Of a DNA stretch of 64,000 nucleotides, positions 35,161 through 43,305 are shown one piece after another. Each line of letters opens with the position of its first letter. Positions within the stretch are counted from its first letter, which is position 1. A model generated the notes under the pieces. It saw nothing but the letters and a program-made list of their open reading frames with translations, ran no database searches and had not been told where the DNA came from. Source of the DNA: Bradyrhizobium quebecense (GTDB lineage: Bacteria; Pseudomonadota; Alphaproteobacteria; Rhizobiales; Xanthobacteraceae); NCBI RefSeq assembly GCF_013373795.3, contig NZ_CP088022.1:7936001-8000000 (forward strand). Direction: 5' to 3'. Made by a program: the position numbers and the translations under genes.

Positions 35161-36606
35161 TCAATCAGCCTGTTCGAAATAGGCATCTTCATCGGGCAGC
35201 ACCGGAGGTTTGCCGGTCAGCCCCTTGGTTACGCCTTTGAATACCTCGTTAAGCAAAAGCGATTTCGACATTTCGCCCGCCAGGCCATCAATTCGCTTCT
35301 GGAGTTCGAGAACCCTTTCCGGATTTGTGCTGGCGAGATTGACCTTCTCATACGGGTCTTGGGCCAAATTAAACAGCTCGATCTTGGAGGGCAATGTCGT
35401 TCGCCACACAAGCTTCCAATCTCCCTTGCGAACTGCACCACGGTACATCTCGATATTGTAGATGACCTCGTTTCGGGGCGACGCTTTGCCCTCGCTGATG
35501 GTCGGCCACATGTCGTGTCCATCAAGCGGCTTTGTCTTGCTGAGGCTTGCGCCCGCCAGCTTTGCCAACGTCGGATAGTAATCCACGACGTGGATCATTT
35601 GGTCTACGACAGTCCCGGGTTTGATCCGAGCTGGCCAGTTCATGAGAGATGCAACACGGGTGCCTCCCTCGTACAGGTCTCCCTTGCCTCCACGATAGGG
35701 CCCGTTGTTGGCCGGCAGCGGTCCCTTCACCTCGGTTTCACCGGCCAAATGGGCTGACTGATTGCCACCATTGTCACTGTGAAAGATGATCAGCGTATTC
35801 TGTCGCAGCCCACGTTTCTCCAGTGTTTGCACGACTCTGCCGATCTGTTCGTCCATCGCCGTGATCATTGCGGCATACGTGCGGCGGTTCGGATCGGTGA
35901 TCTGCTTGTACTTGTCGGTGTATTCCTGTGGTACCTGGTACGGCGTGTGCGGCGCGGTGAAAGCCAGATACATGAAGAACGGCTTTTTGGAACTCTGTGC
36001 ACTGATGTAACGAACAGCGTCGTCACCCAGTAAGATCGTTACGTAGCCTTTTTCATTGATAGGCTTGTTGTCTCGATACCAATCCAGTTTCCCACCTACG
36101 GAGTGGGTGAAATAGTCAATTTCACCGAGTTGCGCGCCGTATTGGTAGTCGAATCCGCGTTGTTTGGGCCAGAACTCGCGTTTCGCGTGCCCGAGGTGCC
36201 ATTTGCCGAGGATCGCGGTCGCATAGCCGGCCTCCTTGAGCGCCTGAGGGAGCAGCCACTCGTTCGTCGGTAAACCGTAGGACATTGAAGCGGGGATGAC
36301 CAAGGTTTGCAGCCCATAGCGCAATGGATAGCGGCCCGTCATCAGCGCCGCGCGCGTTGGGGTACATATTGGCTGTACGTAGAATTGCTCAAGCCTCGCT
36401 CCGGTCTGAGCCAGCTTGTCGATATTTGGCGTCTTGATGTCGGACCCGTGAAAGCCGACATCGGCCCAACCCAGGTCATCAGCCAGGATGTAGATGATGT
36501 TGGGCTGCGGATCGCTCGGCTGTGCAACGGCCGAAAACGCGGTGACAAGCCAGCCGAACAGAATCAGGAGGACCCAAATGCATCCGGACCTTGTCATCGA
36601 TCTCAT
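35161..36606 (-). CDS. Secreted arylsulfatase (CTPTR type)
   Basis: 481 residues from ATG 36606 (AAGGA ~10 bp upstream; starts at 36633 and 36693 are also in frame). Signal-peptide core ~8-26, cleavage near AVAQ. A classic sulfatase: NIIYILADDLGWADVG (Asp43/Asp44), formylglycine site Cys81 in CTPTRAALMTGRYPLR, GKWHLG, the HSDNGG metal site, and TRVASLMNWPARIKPG. It is closest in style to mammalian-type arylsulfatases A/B and N-acetylgalactosamine-sulfatases, so a glycan or simple aryl sulfate substrate is possible. The C-terminal ~35 residues (GEMSKSLLLNEVFKGVTKGL...) are a helical tail. No maturase gene is nearby. Confidence 0.9.
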   Translation of the reverse strand: MRSMTRSGCIWVLLILFGWLVTAFSAVAQPSDPQPNIIYILADDLGWADVGFHGSDIKTPNIDKLAQTGARLEQFYVQPICTPTRAALMTGRYPLRYGLQTLVIPASMSYGLPTNEWLLPQALKEAGYATAILGKWHLGHAKREFWPKQRGFDYQYGAQLGEIDYFTHSVGGKLDWYRDNKPINEKGYVTILLGDDAVRYISAQSSKKPFFMYLAFTAPHTPYQVPQEYTDKYKQITDPNRRTYAAMITAMDEQIGRVVQTLEKRGLRQNTLIIFHSDNGGNQSAHLAGETEVKGPLPANNGPYRGGKGDLYEGGTRVASLMNWPARIKPGTVVDQMIHVVDYYPTLAKLAGASLSKTKPLDGHDMWPTISEGKASPRNEVIYNIEMYRGAVRKGDWKLVWRTTLPSKIELFNLAQDPYEKVNLASTNPERVLELQKRIDGLAGEMSKSLLLNEVFKGVTKGLTGKPPVLPDEDAYFEQAD

Positions 36607-36720
36607 ATCTAATCGTCCTTGTGCATTAGACATATCCGCCGACCGCGACAATGGGTTGAAAAGCGCGCTATTTCTCAATGTGCCATGAGCCATCCCAGCC
36701 GGGAGCTGGCGGGCTTGCCT

Positions 36721-38400
36721 TCAGGTCTTTGGTACGTTTGAGCATAGTGATCGATGGTCCGTCGCCGGCATAGCCTCGAGCGCTGCACCAAATTTTGCGA
36801 GCGCGTCATCCCATCGCTGCTCGCGGTAGGCCGCAAGCCCCTCAAGATAGCTGTCCCGCAACGCAAGTTGTTGCGGGAGGAGCTTGCCCTTCGATCCAAG
36901 GATTTCAAAAACGACTTCGAATCGGGTGTGGCCCGCAACCACGACACGATCGATCTCCCGGACCTCAAGCGCGGCGGCCGCCGCGGCAATCGTTCTCTCA
37001 GAAGCCAGATTGCGGGTGCCGTACACCTTATTCGCGCCCTCGAGCCGCGATGCGAAATTTACGACATCTCCCATGACCGTATAGCTCATCATGACGTCGG
37101 ACCCGATGCTGCCGACCAGCGCTTCGCCAGTCGCGATACCGATCCTTAGATCGCACGTCTCCATTGGGGTGCCGAGAACGCCCAACAATTCAGGAATTTC
37201 CCGACGCAGTGTTGCGATGCGATCGATCATTTCAACGGCGGCAAGACACGCGAAGAGCGCGTGGTCCGCATCATCAACAAAGGGAGGGCCCCAGTAGGCC
37301 ATGATGCCATCGCCGATATATTTATCGATAATCCCACGGTTGGTCCGGATCGGTTCGGACATGATCGAAAGGTAACGGTTCATGACCTTGACCAGGCCTT
37401 GCGGGGTCATGCCCTCACCTAGGCTGGTAAAGCCCCTCAGATCGCAAAACAGGACCGTCATCACCCTGCGCTGGCCTTCTGCCGCCGTCAGGTTCGGCCG
37501 CTCTATCAGCCCCTCCACGACGCGGGGGTCAACGTATTTGCCAAAGGTTTCCCTGACACGCTGGTTGGTGCGCAGTTGCTCGACCATCCGGTTGAACGCC
37601 GCCGCCAGCTGCCCGATTTCGTCGGTCGTCCGCACATCGATGGATTGTTCGAGGTGACCTGCCTCGACCGCCCGCGTACCGTCCAGCAGTTTTCTGACGG
37701 ACCGAATGATGCCACCACTGACAAGGTTGGCAAAAATCAATCCGACGATTGCGGCGAGCGCGGTCACGGTCGCCGAGGTCTGCACGGCCCGAGTCTGCTC
37801 CGACCGGATTGTCGCAACGGCGCCATAGCTCACCTTCAGCATCTCGGCGCGAATGGCCTCGACTTTTTCGGTGTATTCATCGCGCAATGTGTCGGTCCGG
37901 CCAAGGCTGCGCCGAGCTGCTGCGAAGTCCCTTGCATCGAGCGCAGCGAGCAGCTCTCCCGACTCCTGCCTCAAATGATGACGGAATTCGCCCACGAGGC
38001 TGTCGATCCGGCTATCGATGCGCGCCAGCGCGGTATTGTCAGAGGGCGTACTGGTGTCGTCGATCACGGCGCTGATGAGCTTGTGTGCGGCGTCAGCTTC
38101 TGTATCGACCTCCGCGTCCTTCGCCTCATACAGCTGTTTTCGCGTCTTGTATCCGAGCTCATCGGGAGGATCCTGCATCTTCGCGATTACCATACGGCGC
38201 AGCGCAAGGGCCCGCTCGAGCGACAGGATATTGATCCGCGTCAGGTGCGTGTTGGCGGGGATGTACCGGTCGGTCAGTTCGTCCAGCAAATGGCCGACGC
38301 GCCCGACCATTACAATCGATAGAATCGATGTCGTGACCATGAGGACAATCAGTCCGACAGCAATGGCAACGATGCGTCGCCTGATCGACCGTTTGATCAT
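36721..38400 (-). CDS. Membrane class III adenylate/guanylate cyclase with HAMP
   Basis: 559 residues: a membrane helix at ~10-32, a periplasmic all-helical sensor region (~33-215), a second helix (~213-238, TALAAIVGLIFANLVSGGIIRSV), a HAMP linker (~235-290, RAVEAGHLEQSIDVRTTDEIGQLAAAFNRM), a signalling helix (FGKYVDPRVVEGLI) and a class III cyclase domain. Catalytic features are the metal Asp in VLFCDLRGFTSL, the second metal Asp in YIGDGIMAYWGPP, and the VMGDVVNFASRLEG transition-state/ribose motif. It makes cAMP (or cGMP) in response to an extracytoplasmic signal. It diverges from the ABM copy 2 unit; the UAS pair and sigma-54 promoter in the shared gap point the other way. Confidence 0.88.
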   Translation of the reverse strand: MIKRSIRRRIVAIAVGLIVLMVTTSILSIVMVGRVGHLLDELTDRYIPANTHLTRINILSLERALALRRMVIAKMQDPPDELGYKTRKQLYEAKDAEVDTEADAAHKLISAVIDDTSTPSDNTALARIDSRIDSLVGEFRHHLRQESGELLAALDARDFAAARRSLGRTDTLRDEYTEKVEAIRAEMLKVSYGAVATIRSEQTRAVQTSATVTALAAIVGLIFANLVSGGIIRSVRKLLDGTRAVEAGHLEQSIDVRTTDEIGQLAAAFNRMVEQLRTNQRVRETFGKYVDPRVVEGLIERPNLTAAEGQRRVMTVLFCDLRGFTSLGEGMTPQGLVKVMNRYLSIMSEPIRTNRGIIDKYIGDGIMAYWGPPFVDDADHALFACLAAVEMIDRIATLRREIPELLGVLGTPMETCDLRIGIATGEALVGSIGSDVMMSYTVMGDVVNFASRLEGANKVYGTRNLASERTIAAAAAALEVREIDRVVVAGHTRFEVVFEILGSKGKLLPQQLALRDSYLEGLAAYREQRWDDALAKFGAALEAMPATDHRSLCSNVPKT

Positions 38401-38609
38401 CGACCCGGAGAACGTCGTGATTTGCTGAAGTGTGAGTGTACTGGAAATGGCACTGCCTCCGGGACATCTGTGGACGCGGCGGCGATTACAGATCCCCCGC
38501 GCTACCGCGAGGATGATCGACCGTGATCAGCTACGCGCAATTGATCCGCGTCAAGTCGGGTTTTCTACGGGCGGATTTCGATCCGCCGATTCAAACCATG
38601 GCAGCCGAA

Positions 38610-38644
38610 CTACGGCATTTCGGATGACCTCCGATATTTCGGAG
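38610..38644 (+). promoter_or_regulatory. Tandem activator binding sites (UAS pair 3)
   Basis: CTACGGCATTTCGGAT at 38610-38625 (imperfect) and CTCCGATATTTCGGAG at 38629-38644 (6-bp perfect arms), 19 bp apart, ~106 bp before sigma-54 promoter 3. No activator gene is adjacent here: the cyclase gene lies upstream on the other strand. Confidence 0.78.
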
Positions 38645-38741
38645 CTTGCGCGCCAATGCGGGTCGTCCAACGACAGGACTGCAAGGTGATACTGATCTGA
38701 TCTTGCGAATGTTTTCGACATCGCCGACGCCGTCTCGCCGC

Positions 38742-38757
38742 TGGCCCATTTCTTGCG
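38742..38757 (+). promoter_or_regulatory. Sigma-54 (-24/-12) promoter 3
   Basis: TGGCCCATTTCTTGCG, GG at 38743-38744 and GC at 38755-38756 in 12-bp register, upstream of ABM copy 2. Confidence 0.82.
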
Positions 38758-38809
38758 ACACAGCAAGCAGACGATCGCACAACGTCTGGTGGGACAGGAA
38801 GAAGCACCC

Positions 38810-39163
38810 TTGATTGTGTTTTCGCTGGAGATCATGGCGTCGGATCGGGTGCGGACCGCATTGCTGCGCACGCTTGGATCGGTCATCGAGCCGACGCGGG
38901 TAGCGCCAGGTTGTCGGTCTGTACGTCTCTTCACCGATCTTGATAAACGCCGGACGCTCGTTCTCGTCGAGGAATGGAAAACGCGCGTGGAGTTCGAGCG
39001 AAATCTCGATGCGACAAAGCTCAATACGATCGTCGGAGCGATCGAACTGTCGGGAGAGCCACCAGTGGTCCGCATCGACACCATCGAGCGGGAGGAGGGT
39101 GTCGATCTATTGGCCCTGTCCATCGTCGGAGAGAAAATGCCGCGAGGGCAGCGCGAAACGTGA
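38810..39163 (+). CDS. ABM-domain protein, putative quinol monooxygenase (copy 2)
   Basis: 117 residues if started at TTG 38810, chosen because the homologous Met of copy 1 aligns here and GGAAG lies ~10 bp upstream. The longer frame from 38753 would begin inside the promoter. The sequence follows copy 1 closely: VFSLEIMASDRVRTALLRTLGSVIEPTRVAPGCRSVRLF, LVLVEEWKTRVEFERNLD, TKLNTIVGAIELSGEPPVVRIDTIEREEGVDLL. ABM-fold dimers are small cytoplasmic oxidoreductases or ligand binders. Being first behind a sigma-54 promoter and palindrome pair, like copy 1, makes this protein a hallmark of the regulon. Confidence 0.78.
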   Translation: MIVFSLEIMASDRVRTALLRTLGSVIEPTRVAPGCRSVRLFTDLDKRRTLVLVEEWKTRVEFERNLDATKLNTIVGAIELSGEPPVVRIDTIEREEGVDLLALSIVGEKMPRGQRET

Positions 39164-39206
39164 AACTGAAAGCAGCAAAGCGCTGAAGAACAGCAAGGAC
39201 AAAGCC

Positions 39207-39381
39207 ATGGGCTAGAAGCGCGGCGCAGATCCAAAACCTGTCTGACAGGCGTTGCCATTGCAATTGGGCTGGCAACGATGGCGCAATCGCTCGCGCACGC
39301 CGATAGCGGCGATGACGCGATGGCAATCCTCAAGGCATGTCCAGCTATATCGACGCTCAGCAATCGGTCGCATTGCTGTAG
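39207..39381 (+). pseudogene. DUF2092-like secreted protein, 5' relic with frameshifts
   Basis: After ATG 39207 an early TAG interrupts. The neighbouring frame then gives a good signal peptide (TGVAIAIGLATMAQSLAHA-D) and SGDDAMAILKA, continuing after a second one-base shift as MSSYIDAQQSVALL before a TAG at 39379. The DDAxxILKAMSxY..xQ pattern is how DUF2092 proteins begin. Everything after about 45 residues is lost. Confidence 0.45.
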
Positions 39382-39482
39382 CCCGTAAAAACACGGTATT
39401 GCGCCGAGTGTTTCGATCCTAATCTGCCGCTGTCACATCGCCGCACTTTTCAGCCGGAGGGCCGACTTGCGCGGTACGTTCG

Positions 39483-39496
39483 TTGATATGAATCAA
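39483..39496 (+). promoter_or_regulatory. FixK/FNR-type box upstream of activator copy 2
   Basis: TTGATATGAATCAA fits TTGAT-N4-ATCAA perfectly. It is ~193 bp before the GTG of the activator, leaving room for a promoter and a ~150-nt leader. Suggests that activator copy 2, and through it the regulon, is raised under low oxygen. Binding not shown. Confidence 0.65.
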
Positions 39497-39563
39497 CCGA
39501 CCCTAGCGGGAACTGCTATTGTGGCTGATGGCGTTTGACCTGCGGGTGAAGCCAAGAATGCAA

Positions 39564-39599
39564 CTGGGCTTGGTACATAGCCTGGGCTTGGTACATAGC
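39564..39599 (+). repeat. Exact 18-bp tandem duplication in the activator 2 leader
   Basis: CTGGGCTTGGTACATAGC occurs twice head to tail (39564-39581, 39582-39599), 90 bp before the activator start. Each unit contains GGTACATAG. It could be a recent slippage event or a doubled regulatory element. Confidence 0.7.
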
Positions 39600-39688
39600 T
39601 GATGTCGGCAGGAGTTCATGGCGCCGTCGTCTCGTCTGGAATGGCAGCTTGTGGATGCTCGGTTCGTTCCTGATCTGGAGAGTAGAGG

Positions 39689-41299
39689 GTGCCAATCGCG
39701 GACGCGATTCCTGTTATCGGGCCCTCTAGGACGAGGACGGGGTCAGACGCGTCGACCGAAGAGCGCCTGGCATTCGAGCGCTTGCTTGTCGACCTTTCCT
39801 CGCAATTCGCGAACCTGGCCGGTGACCAGTTCGAGACTGCAACTCGGACAGCACTCTCTCGTGTTCGAGACTTTCTGGGGTTCGATCGAAGCGCCTTCGG
39901 GGAAATCCGCGAGAATGGATCGATCGAGGTTCTCTCTTCAAGCGCGATCGCCGGTATCGATCCCTTGCAGGTCGGAACTCTCCCGCTAGACTTTGCTTGG
40001 TACCATCGCAAGCTACGCGCGGGCGAGATGATCGTTCTTCAATCCCTGCCGAATGATTTGCCGTCCGAAGCGACAGCCGAAGCCGAATATTGCCGAAGCA
40101 CTGGTTTTCGCGCACACGTGAACATTCCGATTAGTGTTGGCCGACACTTCTCTGGATTTCTCGGGTTTGGATCATTCCGCGAAACCCGCCGTTGGCCGCT
40201 AGATCTGATCTCTCGGACCAAGCTTGTCGGCGAGATCATCGCGCAGGCGGTTGCGCGCAAGCGGTCAGACGAGAAGCTCTCGGCCGCTTGGGCCGAAGTC
40301 AAGCGCCTGAAGGACCGTCTCGAGCAGGAAAATGCCTACCTCCGGCATGTCGTGCAGGAAAAGCTGCCGCATGGACTGACCAGCCACTCGCCGCGCTTTC
40401 AGGCAGTCATCGAGGAAGTGGGACAGGTTGCACGAGCGAATACGACCGTGCTTTTGCTCGGCGAGACGGGTAGCGGCAAGGAAGTCCTGGCGCAAGCCAT
40501 TCACGAAGCAAGCGGCCGGAAGGACCGGCCGATGGTCAAGGTCAACTGCGCGGCACTTCCGTCGGCGCTGATCGAATCGGAGCTGTTCGGCCGAGAGAAG
40601 GGAGCCTTTACTGGCGCGCTCGCACGGCAGGCCGGTCGCTTCGAGATCGCGGATGGCTCGACGATCTTCCTCGACGAGATCGGTGAGCTTCCGCTCGAAC
40701 TACAGCCGAAGCTGCTGCGCGTTCTGCAGGAGGGGGAGTTCGAACGATTGGGCAGCGCGCGGACAATCAAGGTCGATGTGCGCGTCATCGCCGCGACCAA
40801 CCGGGACCTTGCGCAGGCTACTCGCGATGGCAGGTTTCGGGAGGATCTGTTTTATCGGCTCGACGTATTCCCGATCGAACTGCCGCCGCTGCGCGAACGC
40901 CCCGAGGACATTCCGCTGTTGTCGTGGATCTTCGTCAAGGAATTCAGCAACTCGATGGGCAAGCAGATCGAGAAGATCTCGGCGGACTCGATGAGCACGT
41001 TGATGGTCCATTCCTGGCCCGGCAATATCCGCGAACTTCGGAACGTCATCGAGCGCGCGATGATTCTTGCGCGGGGCCCGGTGCTTCAGGTCAAGCTTGG
41101 CCACAAGCCGATTCAACGGGACTCCGGCAAGCCGATGGACGGCACGCTCAACCAGGCCGAACGTACCCACATCGTTCGTGCGCTGGAGCGGAGCGGCTGG
41201 CGCATCCGCGGCGCCAACGGCGCGGCCGGACAGCTTGGCATCAAGCCGACGACCCTCGAGTCCCGCATGAAGAAGCTTGGGATCGTTCAAACACGGTAA
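39689..41299 (+). CDS. Sigma-54-dependent activator with GAF sensor (copy 2)
   Basis: 536 residues from GTG 39689 (CTGGAGAG upstream). Same plan as copy 1: GAF-type sensor ~25-190, coiled linker (KRSDEKLSAAWAEVKRLKDRLEQENAYL) ~190-220, AAA+ with Walker A GETGSGKE 258-265, GAFTGA 305-310 and STIFLDEIGE, FREDLFYRLDVFPI, and a Fis-type HTH with IRGANGAAGQLGIKPTTLESRMKKLG. The AAA+ and HTH parts are nearly identical to copy 1 while the GAF domain differs much more, so the two likely share DNA sites but sense different ligands. Its palindrome pair starts two bases after the stop codon, facing the sulfatase at 41559. A FixK/FNR-type box and an 18-bp tandem repeat precede it. Confidence 0.92.
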   Translation: MPIADAIPVIGPSRTRTGSDASTEERLAFERLLVDLSSQFANLAGDQFETATRTALSRVRDFLGFDRSAFGEIRENGSIEVLSSSAIAGIDPLQVGTLPLDFAWYHRKLRAGEMIVLQSLPNDLPSEATAEAEYCRSTGFRAHVNIPISVGRHFSGFLGFGSFRETRRWPLDLISRTKLVGEIIAQAVARKRSDEKLSAAWAEVKRLKDRLEQENAYLRHVVQEKLPHGLTSHSPRFQAVIEEVGQVARANTTVLLLGETGSGKEVLAQAIHEASGRKDRPMVKVNCAALPSALIESELFGREKGAFTGALARQAGRFEIADGSTIFLDEIGELPLELQPKLLRVLQEGEFERLGSARTIKVDVRVIAATNRDLAQATRDGRFREDLFYRLDVFPIELPPLRERPEDIPLLSWIFVKEFSNSMGKQIEKISADSMSTLMVHSWPGNIRELRNVIERAMILARGPVLQVKLGHKPIQRDSGKPMDGTLNQAERTHIVRALERSGWRIRGANGAAGQLGIKPTTLESRMKKLGIVQTR

Positions 41300-41300
41300 T

Positions 41301-41335
41301 CTCCGATATTTCGGAGGGCCTCCGATATGTCGGGC
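41301..41335 (+). promoter_or_regulatory. Tandem activator binding sites (UAS pair 4)
   Basis: CTCCGATATTTCGGAG at 41301-41316 and CTCCGATATGTCGGGC at 41320-41335, 19 bp apart, ~106 bp before sigma-54 promoter 4 and directly after the activator gene. Confidence 0.8.
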
Positions 41336-41432
41336 GTGGTTCTGACAGTGGCGACAGCCGTGAGACCAGGGTCGGTCGGATAACTCGCTGATCTCGCGAT
41401 AGCTTTCTTTCGAGGATGTCGGCTGCGCTTGC

Positions 41433-41448
41433 TGGCCCGCTTCTTGCG
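41433..41448 (+). promoter_or_regulatory. Sigma-54 (-24/-12) promoter 4, for a sulfatase
   Basis: TGGCCCGCTTCTTGCG, identical over this stretch to promoter 1. GG at 41434-41435 and GC at 41446-41447. The sulfatase ATG is ~110 bp downstream. Confidence 0.85.
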
Positions 41449-41558
41449 AGATGATGTTGCTGACGTCGAAGACAATTCGACGTGGCGGATGCGGCAAGCG
41501 TCGAGACACTAGATGTGTCATCGCTCGCGGGTGATCAGGCCTACGAAAGGCAGGAAGC

Positions 41559-43175
41559 ATGACGAAGCTCAAATGGATATCGCTTGCGGCACTCGGCCTT
41601 GTGGCCGGTTCGCTGCAAGCGGCACCGGCTCAGGCGCAGGCGCCGAAGAAGCCCAACATCGTCATCATCTGGGGTGACGACATTGGTCAGTCCAATGTGA
41701 GCGCCTATTCGCGCGGGATGATGGGTTATCAGACCCCTAATATCGACAGGATCGCCAGCGAGGGCGTGATGTTCACGGATTTTTATGCGGAGCAGAGCTG
41801 CACCGCTGGCCGGGCCTCGTTCATCACCGGCCAGTCAGGCCTGCGCACCGGCATGACCAAGGTCGGTCTGCCCGGCGCGACGCTCGGCTTGCAGAAGGAG
41901 GATCCCACGATCGCGGAACTGCTCAAGCCACTCGGCTACGCGACCGGGCAGTTCGGCAAGAACCATCTCGGCGACCGCAACGAATTCTTGCCTACCGTGC
42001 ATGGCTTCGACGAGTTCTACGGCAATCTCTATCACCTGAACGCCGAGGAAGAGCCCGAACTGCCCGACTATCCGAAAGAGAAGGACTTCCCGAACTTCCG
42101 CAGCAATTTCGGCCCTCGCGGCGTGATGGATTGCAAGGCATCCGACAAAGATGACCCCACGGTCGATCCGCGCTTCGGCAAGGTCGGCAAACAGGTCTGC
42201 AAGGACACCGGTCCTCTGACCAAGAAGCGGATGGAAACCATCGATGATGACACCGCAACCCGTGCCGTGGACTTCATCAAGCGGCAGAACGCGGCGGGCA
42301 AGCCGGCCTTCGTCTGGGTGAATTTCACGCATATGCATCTCCGTACCCATACCAAGCCGGAAAGCGTCGGCCAGGCTGGTCGCTGGCAGAGCCCGTACCA
42401 CGACACCATGATCGACCACGACAGGAATGTCGGCGAAGTGCTCAAGGTGCTGGACGACCTCAAGATCGCGGACAATACATTCGTCATGTACGGGACCGAC
42501 AACGGTCCGCACATGAACTCGTGGCCGGATGGAGCGATGACGCCATTCCGCAATGAAAAGAACTCGAACTGGGAAGGCGCCTACCGCGTGCCTGCCATGT
42601 TCCGCTGGCCGGGCAAGATCAAGCCGGGGACGGTGTCCAACGATATCGTAGCTCACCTCGATATGCTGCCGACGCTGCTGGCGATCGCTGGCGACACGGA
42701 AGTGAAGGACAAGCTCGCCAAGGGCTACAAGGTCGGCGATATGACCTACAAGGTTCATCTCGACGGTGACAATCTTGTGCCATACCTGACAGGGCAATCT
42801 CCAAAAAGCCCGCGGGAATCCTTCTTCTACATCAATGACGATCAGCAACTGACCGGTCTGCGCTACGACAACTGGAAGTTCGTGTTCATGGAGCAGCGAG
42901 CGCCAGGAACAATGCGTGTCTGGTCGGAGCCGTTCGTTAACCTACGGGTTCCAAAGATCTTCAATCTGCGGACCGATCCGTACGAGCGCGCGGACATCAC
43001 CTCGAATACTTACTACGACTGGATTTTCGATCACGTCTTCGCGCTGGTTCCGGCGCAGGCCTATGTCGGCGAGTTCCTGACCTCGTTCAAGGACTATCCG
43101 CAGCGGCAGAAGGCAGCCAGCTTCAACATGGACGAGGTCATGCAAAAGCTGAAAGAATCGGGATCGAAGGACTAA
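41559..43175 (+). CDS. Secreted arylsulfatase (CTAGR type, copy 2), sigma-54 controlled
   Basis: 538 residues with a signal peptide (core 6-20, cleavage near AQAQA). Sulfatase motifs: NIVIIWGDDIGQSNVS (Asp40/Asp41), formylglycine site Cys81 in QSCTAGRASFITGQ, GKNHLGDRNEFLPTVHGFDEFYGNLYHLN, GTDNGPHMNSWPDG, and YRVPAMFRWPGKIKPGT. Shares the C-T-A-G-R core and much of its length with the sulfatase at 22026-23726; the pair form a distinct subgroup. Directly behind sigma-54 promoter 4, and the only sulfatase here with an obvious sigma-54 promoter. A hairpin follows at 43200. Substrate unknown; sulfate esters, or phosphonate esters as in some relatives, are possible. Confidence 0.91.
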   Translation: MTKLKWISLAALGLVAGSLQAAPAQAQAPKKPNIVIIWGDDIGQSNVSAYSRGMMGYQTPNIDRIASEGVMFTDFYAEQSCTAGRASFITGQSGLRTGMTKVGLPGATLGLQKEDPTIAELLKPLGYATGQFGKNHLGDRNEFLPTVHGFDEFYGNLYHLNAEEEPELPDYPKEKDFPNFRSNFGPRGVMDCKASDKDDPTVDPRFGKVGKQVCKDTGPLTKKRMETIDDDTATRAVDFIKRQNAAGKPAFVWVNFTHMHLRTHTKPESVGQAGRWQSPYHDTMIDHDRNVGEVLKVLDDLKIADNTFVMYGTDNGPHMNSWPDGAMTPFRNEKNSNWEGAYRVPAMFRWPGKIKPGTVSNDIVAHLDMLPTLLAIAGDTEVKDKLAKGYKVGDMTYKVHLDGDNLVPYLTGQSPKSPRESFFYINDDQQLTGLRYDNWKFVFMEQRAPGTMRVWSEPFVNLRVPKIFNLRTDPYERADITSNTYYDWIFDHVFALVPAQAYVGEFLTSFKDYPQRQKAASFNMDEVMQKLKESGSKD

Positions 43176-43199
43176 GCAGTCGTCGACATCACAATACTG

Positions 43200-43230
43200 G
43201 GGGGCCGAGCGTATCGAGCGGCCGGCCCCC
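43200..43230 (+). terminator. Hairpin after the sulfatase gene
   Basis: GGGGGCCG (43200-43207) pairs with CGGCCCCC (43223-43230), an 8-bp GC-rich stem with a 15-nt loop followed by GCTTTGT. Likely Rho-independent terminator, though weak in T. Confidence 0.55.
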
Positions 43231-43305
43231 GCTTTGTCGGCTTCCAGAGCGAGCAACCGGGACGATTGGGCGAAGGCCGCTTGGTGAAGAAGAGAGGTTG
43301 ATCAC

